A stretch of 64,000 nt of DNA from an uncultured Dehalococcoidia bacterium (lineage in GTDB: Bacteria; Chloroflexota; Dehalococcoidia; Lucifugimonadales; Lucifugimonadaceae). Under the pieces are notes generated by a model. The model was not told the DNA's origin, did not search any database, and worked only from the letters and a program-made list of their open reading frames with translations. The position numbers and the translations under genes were made by a program. Location of the stretch: contig OY282385.1 of NCBI GenBank assembly GCA_958295935.1, forward strand, positions 2,686,181 to 2,750,180. Reading direction: 5' to 3'. Positions 33,803 through 41,245 of the stretch are shown here, piece by piece (the stretch's first letter is position 1; each line of letters starts with the position of its first letter).

Positions 33803-35113
33803 GTGAAGATAGTACAGGTAATCCACGGCTACCCGATGCGGTACAACGCGGGCTCGGAAGTGTACACGCAGGGTTTGGCGCAGGCGCTTGCGGAACGCCA
33901 CGAGGTGCACGTCTTCACAAGGCAGGAAAACGCATTCCTTCCCGAGTATGCGGAGCAGCGGGAGACGGACCCGTCGGACGCTCGAATCACTCTTCACGTG
34001 ATCAACATGGCGAGGTCGGCAGCCCGATATCGACACGCTGCCGCGGACAGCGCGTTCGCCGGGCTGCTGGACAGGATCCGCCCGGAAGTGGTGCACGTCG
34101 GACACTTGAACCACTTATCTACTTCCGTGGTGTTCGAGGCGGTCGCGCGGCGGATTCCGGTGGTGTTCACGTTGCACGACTACTGGCTGATGTGCCCAAG
34201 GGGGCAGTTCATTCAGATGTATCCCCAAGACCCTTCGGACGTCTGGGCGGTTTGCGATGGGCAGGACGACAGGAAGTGTGCGGTCCGCTGTTACGTGCGC
34301 TACTTCTCGGGCAATGAGGAGCAGTACGATAGAGACGCCGACTATTGGACGGGCTGGGTGGGCCGGCGGATGAACCACGTTCGGGAAGTATGCGGCGCGG
34401 TGGATATGTTCATAGCGCCGTCGATGTATCTTCTGGGTAGATTCAGAGACGACTTTGGGATTCCGGAGCGGAAGTTGACGTATCTCGATTACGGTTTCCA
34501 CCGGCAGCGTCTGGAGGGCCGAAGCAGGGGACAAGGCGAGCCGTTCACGTTCGGCTACATCGGGACGCATATACCGGCAAAGGGAACGAACCACCTCATT
34601 TCATCCTTTGGCGGGGTGTCCGGCAGCCCGATGCTGCGAATCTGGGGGCGGGACCGGGGCGTCGAGACCGGGGCTCTGAAAGCGCTGGCGCAAAGCCTTC
34701 CTGCTTCCGCCGGCAGCCGCGTCGAGTGGATGGGTGAGTATAGAAACCAGGACATTGTTTCCGACGTGTTCAACCTTTGCGACGCGATCGTGGTACCTTC
34801 GATCTGGGCGGAGAACTCGCCGCTCGTCATTCACGAGGCGCTGCAGGCCGGAGTTCCGGTGATAACCGCCGATTACGGCGGGATGGCCGAATACGTGCGC
34901 CACGAACGGAACGGCCTGCTCTTCGCCCACCGAGACACGCAATCCCTGACTCGGCAGATGCAGAGACTGGCTGACGATCCGCAACTTGCAAGGCGGCTGG
35001 GTAGAAGGGGGTACGTGCAGTCCGCTGACGGGAACGTCCCGGACATGGCGGAGCATTCTCTTTCGGTGGAGCGGATCTACGCCGGCCTGATAGGGAGGGG
35101 AAAAGGGCAGTGA
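33803..35113 (+). CDS. GT4-family glycosyltransferase
   Basis: A 436-residue GT-B glycosyltransferase from a GTG at 33803, with GGGATGGGG just ahead; earlier in-frame codons run into the repeat and are unlikely. The N-terminal half opens with VQVIHGYPMRYNAGSEVYTQ, where GSE is the usual acceptor-side loop, and contains VVFTLHDYWLMCPRG. The C-terminal half has the nucleotide-sugar E-x7-E block (HEALQAGVPVITADYGGMAEY) and NGLLF. A cysteine cluster, CDGQDDRKCAVRCYVRYF, in the middle is typical of some family members acting on surface glycans. It is the first of four genes coupled by overlapping start/stop codons, so it should transfer a sugar in the same pathway. Donor and acceptor cannot be read from sequence. 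Confidence 0.9.
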   Translation: MKIVQVIHGYPMRYNAGSEVYTQGLAQALAERHEVHVFTRQENAFLPEYAEQRETDPSDARITLHVINMARSAARYRHAAADSAFAGLLDRIRPEVVHVGHLNHLSTSVVFEAVARRIPVVFTLHDYWLMCPRGQFIQMYPQDPSDVWAVCDGQDDRKCAVRCYVRYFSGNEEQYDRDADYWTGWVGRRMNHVREVCGAVDMFIAPSMYLLGRFRDDFGIPERKLTYLDYGFHRQRLEGRSRGQGEPFTFGYIGTHIPAKGTNHLISSFGGVSGSPMLRIWGRDRGVETGALKALAQSLPASAGSRVEWMGEYRNQDIVSDVFNLCDAIVVPSIWAENSPLVIHEALQAGVPVITADYGGMAEYVRHERNGLLFAHRDTQSLTRQMQRLADDPQLARRLGRRGYVQSADGNVPDMAEHSLSVERIYAGLIGRGKGQ

Positions 35114-36201
35114 TCGAAGCCGCAGTAGAACGTAGGACATACCCTGGAGCACAGTCAGCCCCGGCAGATCCTGGACGTGCAGGCCCATGGCGGATCACGT
35201 TCGACACCAACCCGGACGACTGCAATCTACAGTGCATCATGTGCGAGGACCATTCGCCCTACAGCACGACCCAGGTTGACAGGCGGCGGGCCGGCCTTCC
35301 GAAGCGCCGGATGGGCATCGATCTGATTCGCCGCGTCATGGAGGAGTCCGGCGGCTCCGGCCTGCGCGAGATCATACCTTCGACCATGGGGGAGCCTCTG
35401 CTCTACCGGCGCTTCGACGAAATCCTGGATCTCTGCGCTGAGTACGGCGTCAAGCTCAACCTGACGACCAACGGGACTTTTCCCAAGCATGGAGCCAGGG
35501 CGTGGGCCGAGCGGATCGTGCCTGTCGCCTCGGACGTGAAGGTGTCCTGGAACGGCGCGACCAAGGCGACCCACGAGAACGTCATGCTGGGGTCGAAGTG
35601 GGAGACCGTTCTCGAAAACGTTCGGACGTTCATCGGCGTCAGAGACGCCCACTCTGCGCGCGGCGGCAATCGCTGCCGCGTAACGTTCCAGTTGACGTTC
35701 ATGGAGATCAACGTATCCGAACTGCCCGACATCGTGATGCTGGCGGCCGGGCTCGGCGTGGACAGAGTAAAGGGGCACCACCTATGGGTCCACTTCAACC
35801 AGATACGGGGCCAGTCGATGCGGAGAAGCGCGGAGGCCATAGCCCGTTGGAACGCCGTCGTGGATTCGGCATACGATGCGGCGAGGCGCTACAGGCTGCC
35901 GAGCGGCGGGCGCGTACTGTTGGAGAACATTTTCAGGCTCGATGAGAACGGCGACGGAGACATATCCCCCAACGGCGCGTGCCCGTTTCTCGGGCAGGAA
36001 GCATGGGTGGCCTCGGACGGCAGGTTCAACCCGTGCTGCGCCCCGGACGCGCTGCGCAGGACGCTCGGCGACTTCGGCAACGTAAACGACACCAGCCTGT
36101 ACGACATCTGGGAGAGTGCGCAGTACCGGGACCTTCAGGCTAACTACATGAAGAACGCCCTGTGCCAGGGCTGCAACATGAGGCGGCCTGACAACTCATG
36201 A
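35110..36201 (+). CDS. Radical SAM enzyme with SPASM-type C-terminal iron-sulfur domain
   Basis: A 363-residue protein. CNLQCIMCE near residue 40 is the C-x3-C-x2-C motif binding the radical SAM 4Fe-4S cluster; the GGE-like GEP motif follows in STMGEPLLY. The C-terminal part has CPFLGQEAWVASDGRFNPCC and CQGCNMRR, the cysteine spacing of a SPASM/twitch domain that holds auxiliary clusters. The GTG start overlaps the glycosyltransferase stop (GTGA) and its own stop overlaps the next ATG. SPASM enzymes often modify peptides (RiPPs), but many act on sugars; no short precursor-peptide gene is visible nearby, and the neighbours (glycosyltransferase, epimerase, O-methyltransferase) favour a sugar or glycolipid substrate. 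Confidence 0.9.
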   Translation: MIEAAVERRTYPGAQSAPADPGRAGPWRITFDTNPDDCNLQCIMCEDHSPYSTTQVDRRRAGLPKRRMGIDLIRRVMEESGGSGLREIIPSTMGEPLLYRRFDEILDLCAEYGVKLNLTTNGTFPKHGARAWAERIVPVASDVKVSWNGATKATHENVMLGSKWETVLENVRTFIGVRDAHSARGGNRCRVTFQLTFMEINVSELPDIVMLAAGLGVDRVKGHHLWVHFNQIRGQSMRRSAEAIARWNAVVDSAYDAARRYRLPSGGRVLLENIFRLDENGDGDISPNGACPFLGQEAWVASDGRFNPCCAPDALRRTLGDFGNVNDTSLYDIWESAQYRDLQANYMKNALCQGCNMRRPDNS

Positions 36202-37889
36202 AAGACCGGTGGCGGAAGTACGGGATATCCGCGGACTCATCCCACCACGTCTATCAGGGACGGCCTGCATACAAGCCGAGATTTCAGGAAGTTCTGAAGT
36301 TCCGGGAACCCGGACTCGCGCCCGTACTTGCCGGCTGCGGCGCGTACCATGCAACCCCCGACGGCCTGCCTGCCTACGAACGGCGCTACATCCGAACATT
36401 CGGATTCTACGACGGCCGCGCAGCCGTCCATTCCGAGGACGGATGGTTCCACGTCCTCCCGGATGGGGCTCCCCTGTACGTAGAGCGGTATGCATGGTGC
36501 GGCAACTTCCAGGAGGGGCGCTGCTCCGTCCGACTGCCGGGGGGCGGCTACTTCCACGTCGGGAGCGACGGCGCACCTGCGTACGGCGAGCGATACCGGT
36601 ATGCCGGGGACTTCAAAGACGGGCGCGCCGCTGTTCAGCGCGAGGACGGCAAATTCACTCACATAGACGCTTCCGGCGATCTGGTGCACGGCAGATGGTT
36701 CCAGGACCTGGACGTATTTCACAAGCGTTACGCCCGCGCCCGCGACTTGAACGGCTGGCACCACGTGGACGCGGTCGGGGAGCCTCTGTACGGGGAGCGG
36801 TTCAGAAACGTGGAACCGTTCTACAACGGACAGGCCCGTGTAGAGAGGTTCGACGGGTCCTTGGCCGTCGTCGACGAGTCAGGGCGGACGCTGCTGGAAC
36901 TCAGACGGCCGCCGCAATCGAATCTCGAACGGCTATCGGGCGATATGGTCGGTCTCTGGCGAACTCAGACGATCCATGCTGCCGAGGCGCTGGGTGTGTT
37001 CGAGCGCCTGCCCGCATCCGCGGAAGAGATAGAGCGACTGGTTCAACTGGGGAGGTCGGTCGGGATCAGATTGATGAGAGCCCTCATGGAACTGGGTCTC
37101 GTACGGCGGGACGCCGGGGGTGTCTTCCATCCGACCGATCGCGGGGCTCTCCTTACGCGAAGTCACCCGTTCTCGCTTGCGGACGCGGCCCGGCACTGGG
37201 GCAAAGAGTCTTACGAATCGTGGTCCGGGATTGTTCGGTCGCTCCAGACCGGAGAGTCCGGCTTCGAGAGGTTGAACGGCAAGAATTTCTTCGACTGGAT
37301 GGAGGACAGGCCCGCGGACCTCCAAGCCTATCATTCGGCTATGGCGGCGTACGCGAGACACGACTACGGAGACCTCGCCGACTCGGTGGACTTCACCGCG
37401 CACGACAGCGTTCTGGATGCCGGAGGCGGCACCGGCGAGCTGGTGTTCGCGCTGCTGCGTTCCTGCCCTGATCTGAAGGCAACGGTCATGGACAGGGTGG
37501 AGGTGGTCAGGGGCGCCGAACCGCCCGCAGACCTCGAAGGGCGGTGCCGGTTCGCGGCAGGAGACCTATTCCAAGAGTGGCCCGTTACGTCAGACGCCGT
37601 CATCATGGCGAGGGTGCTGCACGACTGGCCTGACCGCGATGCTCTGCGTATTCTGAGGCGCGCCCGGGAGGCTATGCCCACGGGGTCCACGCTCTACGTG
37701 ATAGAGATGGTCCTGGACGACACGGCCGGCGGGGGAGGCCTGTTGGACTTGAACATGCTCGTCATGACCGAGGGCGCGGAACGCACGGAGGAGCAGTTCA
37801 GGCGAATTCTTGCTCAAGCAGGTTTCGGGCTGATAGACGTAACCGCCACAGGGTCCGTAAGTTCGGTCATTACGGCAAAGGCGCTATAG
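36198..37889 (+). CDS. WG-like repeat domain fused to an O-methyltransferase
   Basis: A 563-residue two-part protein. Residues ~30-235 hold about five repeats of ~40 residues, each with a pattern like F-x-x-GRAAV-x-x-x-x-G-x-FH(V/I)-x-x-x-G-x-P-x-Y-x-ERY, the KWG/WG-repeat style. Residues ~240-563 are a plant-type O-methyltransferase: helical dimerisation segment with winged helix, SAM motif VLDAGGGTGE near residue 404, and VLHDWPD near 472 carrying the catalytic His. The ATG overlaps the radical SAM stop (ATGA). Predicted to methylate a hydroxyl on the cluster product, with the beta-repeat domain perhaps binding the substrate or a cell-surface target. The fusion is unusual. No signal peptide, so cytoplasmic. 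Confidence 0.88.
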   Translation: MKDRWRKYGISADSSHHVYQGRPAYKPRFQEVLKFREPGLAPVLAGCGAYHATPDGLPAYERRYIRTFGFYDGRAAVHSEDGWFHVLPDGAPLYVERYAWCGNFQEGRCSVRLPGGGYFHVGSDGAPAYGERYRYAGDFKDGRAAVQREDGKFTHIDASGDLVHGRWFQDLDVFHKRYARARDLNGWHHVDAVGEPLYGERFRNVEPFYNGQARVERFDGSLAVVDESGRTLLELRRPPQSNLERLSGDMVGLWRTQTIHAAEALGVFERLPASAEEIERLVQLGRSVGIRLMRALMELGLVRRDAGGVFHPTDRGALLTRSHPFSLADAARHWGKESYESWSGIVRSLQTGESGFERLNGKNFFDWMEDRPADLQAYHSAMAAYARHDYGDLADSVDFTAHDSVLDAGGGTGELVFALLRSCPDLKATVMDRVEVVRGAEPPADLEGRCRFAAGDLFQEWPVTSDAVIMARVLHDWPDRDALRILRRAREAMPTGSTLYVIEMVLDDTAGGGGLLDLNMLVMTEGAERTEEQFRRILAQAGFGLIDVTATGSVSSVITAKAL

Positions 37890-37902
37890 GCATTCTCGCA
37901 GC

Positions 37903-38556
37903 ATGAACTACGTCGTGAGACAACTGAGCGCCATACCGGCCGAGGCCGACGCGGCGCTGATCGTGAGACATGCCGAGCGGGAGGAGATACCTCCGGGGAC
38001 ATTCGGCTCCGAGGTGCCTCTGACTGCCGGGGGAGTCGCGTCTGCGGAAAGGCTTGGGGCTGCGCTGTGCGGCATGAGGCCGCAAGTCAGGGCTGCCGCC
38101 AGCCCTGTACCCAGGTGCCTGGCGACGGCCGAGGCGATGCTGCGCGGCGGGGGCTTGCCTGAAGAGGCGGCGCTGGACAGGCGGCTCGGCGGGCCTGGCG
38201 TTTTCATCGTAGACGAGGACGTCAGCGTGGCGCTTTTCCTGAAAATCGGCATATTGGAGATAGTGAAGCGCCAGCTCGCACACGCGGAGCCTCCGGCGGG
38301 GATGAGAGCGACCTCCGAGGGAGTGGGCGCGCTCCTGGGGCTGACGGCCAGCGGTCTGGGGTCATGCGGGCGCCTGAACGTCTACGTGACCCACGACTCC
38401 ATACTGGCAGTCCTGGTTGCTTATCTGTACCGGCTATCGATTGACGAGGTCGGCTGGCCCGATTATCTGGACGGTCTCCTGCTATGGCGTTCGGCAGGAC
38501 GGATTCACTTCACCTGGAGGGGGCTACAGCAGGCTTCTTACCCATTCGGCTGTTAG
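37903..38556 (+). CDS. Histidine phosphatase superfamily protein
   Basis: A 217-residue protein with the RHG-type signature ALIVRHAERE near residue 22 (catalytic His and the following Arg) and the second conserved His in YVTHDSILAVL near residue 164, where the common H-x-x-T/G form is replaced by VTHDS. This is the phosphoglycerate mutase/acid phosphatase fold. It begins 13 nt after the O-methyltransferase and so belongs to the same operon; it could remove a phosphate from a sugar-phosphate or lipid-linked intermediate. Its last 33 bp overlap the end of the convergent epimerase gene. Confidence 0.85.
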   Translation: MNYVVRQLSAIPAEADAALIVRHAEREEIPPGTFGSEVPLTAGGVASAERLGAALCGMRPQVRAAASPVPRCLATAEAMLRGGGLPEEAALDRRLGGPGVFIVDEDVSVALFLKIGILEIVKRQLAHAEPPAGMRATSEGVGALLGLTASGLGSCGRLNVYVTHDSILAVLVAYLYRLSIDEVGWPDYLDGLLLWRSAGRIHFTWRGLQQASYPFGC

Positions 38557-39468
38557 CGCAATCGCTTCTCTCGTGGTGACTTGGGGAGTGTAGCCCAGCG
38601 CTTTTCTGGCCTTTTCGGCACTGAATGCCTCTCTGTGGCCCTCTTCGCCGGGGCGGTATCCCGTGTACTGTATCGGGACGCAGTGCGCGGCAACTTCCCT
38701 ACAGATTACGGCCAGGTCTTCGACCGTGTATTCCTGACCGGAGCCTATGAAGAACTTCTGTCCCGCGACCTTCTCAACGGGAGCCTGAATTGCGAGTATC
38801 CACGCTCTTACCACGTCGTCTATGAACGCCAGGTCGCGGGTCTGCTTGCCGCCCTCGACGACGATGGGCTTTCCGTGCAGGGCGTCCCACAGCCACTTGA
38901 ATACAAAGACCTCTCGGCGCATGTTTGGGCCGATCACCACGCCCGTGCTCATGACGATCGACGGCACGCCGTAAGCCAGGCGCCACGCCGACAGAGCCAT
39001 TTCGGCTGCGGCCTTCGAGAACCCGTACGGATTGTGAGGCGTCAACGGATGGTCTTCGTCGATTGGAAAGTACAGGGCGCGCCCGATTTCGTTGCCGGAC
39101 GCAGCGAACATCAGCTTCGACACGCAGCCCGTCTTGCGCACTGCCTCCAGCAGCGCAACCGTGCCTTCGACGTTCTGCATGACCGTGTATCGCGGCGACT
39201 CGAAAGCGAGCGGGGTATCCGGCTGCGCCGCCAGGTGCACCACCGTGGAATGGCCCTCGACGTCGCTGGGCTGCACGTCCTGGAGGCTCTTCCACAGATA
39301 GGTGAAGCCGGGATCGGACATCTCCCGGCGCAGCAGCGCGGCATGGCCGGGGGGCGTTATGTCCAGGCCGGTTACGCCGTAGCCCCTGTGCAGCAGCGCC
39401 CTGGCGAGGCTGGAGCCGGCAAACCCTGCGGCGCCGGTAATCAGGACCCTTGCATCACGCTCGCGCAT
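38524..39468 (-). CDS. NAD-dependent epimerase/dehydratase (SDR, nucleotide-sugar type)
   Basis: A 314-residue extended short-chain dehydrogenase. The N-terminal ARVLITGAAGFAGSSLARAL has the G-x-x-G-x-x-G dinucleotide motif; Y-x3-K appears as NPYGFSKAAAE near residue 145; VVHLAAQ and the C-terminal GxRPGEEGH complete the nucleotide-sugar epimerase pattern. I take the ATG at 39468; a TTG two codons earlier is possible. It converges on the histidine phosphatase gene, and the two coding regions overlap by 33 bp. It would supply or modify a nucleotide-sugar for the neighbouring glycosyltransferase (inference); UDP-glucose 4-epimerase-like activity is one option. Confidence 0.9.
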   Translation of the reverse strand: MRERDARVLITGAAGFAGSSLARALLHRGYGVTGLDITPPGHAALLRREMSDPGFTYLWKSLQDVQPSDVEGHSTVVHLAAQPDTPLAFESPRYTVMQNVEGTVALLEAVRKTGCVSKLMFAASGNEIGRALYFPIDEDHPLTPHNPYGFSKAAAEMALSAWRLAYGVPSIVMSTGVVIGPNMRREVFVFKWLWDALHGKPIVVEGGKQTRDLAFIDDVVRAWILAIQAPVEKVAGQKFFIGSGQEYTVEDLAVICREVAAHCVPIQYTGYRPGEEGHREAFSAEKARKALGYTPQVTTREAIALTAEWVRSLL

Positions 39469-39651
39469 CGTCAAGCAGCCTGGCTCGCGCGTCAGGGGTC
39501 GCCTGGCGAGTCTGTCTAGTAGGAGGTGTTTTGTGGGTGTGAGTCCGGGGAACGTTCATGCATCGTCTGCGACCCGACGGTGCAGGCCGGACCTTCTGTT
39601 ACGATCCGTCAACTCGAACCTCGGTATGAGCGGTCCTGATTTCGCGCGGGT

Positions 39652-39727
<76 letters not shown>

Positions 39728-39977
39728 CTGCGAGCAGCCGCCTGCTGTATATCCTGCGCGTCGTCCACGTTCACACCCGGCGCGGACGCTTGCCGCGTGT
39801 AACTTCCCGGCCCGGCTGGCTGCATTCCCTTGCCTCGACTTTAACCCAAGGGTCGGGGTTTGGGAAGTAAGTCTGTGGGCGGAGCCTTCCGGCGGACGTG
39901 CAGATTCCTCAGTTCAGCGAGTCACTGGAAGAGGATGCCGAGGCCCCAGGAATCCCGGAGCTTGCAAATTTGCCAGA

Positions 39978-40006
39978 TTGACCCATACGTGCGCCGGCCC
40001 TATACT
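39978..40006 (+). promoter_or_regulatory. rpsU promoter
   Basis: TTGACC (39978-39983), 17-nt spacer, TATACT (40001-40006): close to the sigma-70 consensus, 36 nt upstream of the rpsU start codon. Confidence 0.75.
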
Positions 40007-40042
40007 GATCGGCAAAATGGGGCTATATCGGACGGAGGAAAA

Positions 40043-40237
40043 TTGGTAGAGATCAAGATCAACGAGGGAGAGAGTTTCGAGGCGTTTCTCCGGCGCTTCA
40101 CGAAGCGGGTGCAGCAGGAGGCGGTGATAGCGGAGGCTAGGCGGCGTAAGCATTTCGAGGCGCCGAGCGCGCTCCGCAAGAAGCGGGCGGCGGCCAAGCG
40201 GCGGAAGAGTCTCAAGGCCACTCTGAAGAACATGTGA
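40043..40237 (+). CDS. rpsU: 30S ribosomal protein bS21
   Basis: A 64-residue, strongly basic protein. The opening VEIKINEGESFEAFLRRF and the Arg/Lys-rich tail (KKRAAAKRRKSLKA) match bS21, which sits near the anti-Shine-Dalgarno end of 16S rRNA and helps initiation. The start is a TTG at 40043 with a perfect GGAGG 4 nt ahead; the open frame extends upstream, but those residues show no bS21 similarity and would begin before the promoter. It has its own promoter and a strong intrinsic terminator, so it is a single-gene transcript. Confidence 0.93.
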   Translation: MVEIKINEGESFEAFLRRFTKRVQQEAVIAEARRRKHFEAPSALRKKRAAAKRRKSLKATLKNM

Positions 40238-40243
40238 ACTGTA

Positions 40244-40270
40244 GCCCGCCCAACGGCGGGCTTCTTGTTT
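40244..40270 (+). terminator. Intrinsic terminator after rpsU
   Basis: GCCCGCC-CAAC-GGCGGGC forms a perfect 7-bp GC stem with a 4-nt loop, followed by TTCTTGTTT. It begins 6 nt after the rpsU stop. Confidence 0.9.
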
Positions 40271-40398
40271 GCCTAGATACTCCCAGTTGCGTTTTCATCC
40301 CCTTCCGCTCTCGTGTTGTCGAAAATGAGCGGTGGTCCGTCCGGGAGGGCTGTTTCCGTTTCTTGTCAACACGATTCTTGCCTCGGTAACCGGCGCCG

Positions 40399-41112
40399 GT
40401 GACTCAGCCCAACTTCGGCATCGTCGTTTTTCCCGGCACCTGGAGCGACCGAGATTGCCGCTACGCCATTTCGACTGTCCTGGGATACAGGGCGTCCTTC
40501 GTATGGCATGAGGACCTCAACCTCGACGGGTACGACGCTTTGGCGCTGCCGGGCGGCTTTTCTTACGGGGATTACCTGCGGGCCGGCGCTATCGCGCGCT
40601 TCTCTCCCATCATGGAGAGGGTGACGGAGTTTGCCGCTGCGGGGCGGCCGGTCATCGGGATATGCAACGGTTTTCAGATACTTTGCGAGGCTGGACTGCT
40701 GCCCGGCGCCCTGATACGCAACAGCCATCTGGAGTTCCGTTGCGAGTGGGTTGATCTGCGGGTTGAAAACATCGACACGCCGTTTTCCCACCGCGCGCGG
40801 GTTGGGCGGACGCTCCGGATGCCCATTTCGCATGGCGAGGGGAACTATCAAGCAGACCGGGACACCGTCGAGGCGCTCGAAAGATCGGGCAGGGTGGTGT
40901 TCCGGTACGCGGATCGAGAGGGTCGATCTGTTTCGTCGGCCAATCCGAACGGTTCGGTCAACAACATCGCGGGCATCATCAACGAAGAGGGCAACGTTCT
41001 CGGTATGATGCCGCACCCGGAGCGCGCTTGCGAAACTCTGCTGGGCGGCGTCGACGGCAACGCGGTGTTTCAGTCTATTGCGGACTCGGTGATGAAGTTT
41101 CGGCTCCCATGA
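40399..41112 (+). CDS. purQ: Phosphoribosylformylglycinamidine synthase, glutaminase subunit
   Basis: A 237-residue class I glutamine amidotransferase. [14 protein letters not shown] opens the PurQ fold; the nucleophile Cys is in GICNGFQIL near residue 90 and the His-Glu pair in MMPHPERA near 205. It releases ammonia from glutamine for PurL in step four of purine synthesis. The start is a GTG. purL follows after 133 nt. No purS-like gene is seen between the rpsU terminator and purQ, or between purQ and purL, although a small-type PurL normally needs PurS; it is presumably elsewhere. Confidence 0.95.
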   Translation: MTQPNFGIVVFPGTWSDRDCRYAISTVLGYRASFVWHEDLNLDGYDALALPGGFSYGDYLRAGAIARFSPIMERVTEFAAAGRPVIGICNGFQILCEAGLLPGALIRNSHLEFRCEWVDLRVENIDTPFSHRARVGRTLRMPISHGEGNYQADRDTVEALERSGRVVFRYADREGRSVSSANPNGSVNNIAGIINEEGNVLGMMPHPERACETLLGGVDGNAVFQSIADSVMKFRLP

Positions 41113-41245
41113 ACAGTGGAACCGGTCGATTGGCTTAGTCAAGCGCAGTTATTTTGCCGTCCCTCAATTTCTCTACCAGCCTGGCCCATGCCGTGCATAC
41201 AGCGCGGTCATCAGCGACAACCGCTCACATGCACCGGGCGGGTCG

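Noticed and set aside
41113..41245. Minus-strand open stretch in the purQ-purL gap ending in KLRDGKITALD
   Set aside because: Protein-like but no start codon within the frame; at most a gene remnant, and purS was looked for here and not found.
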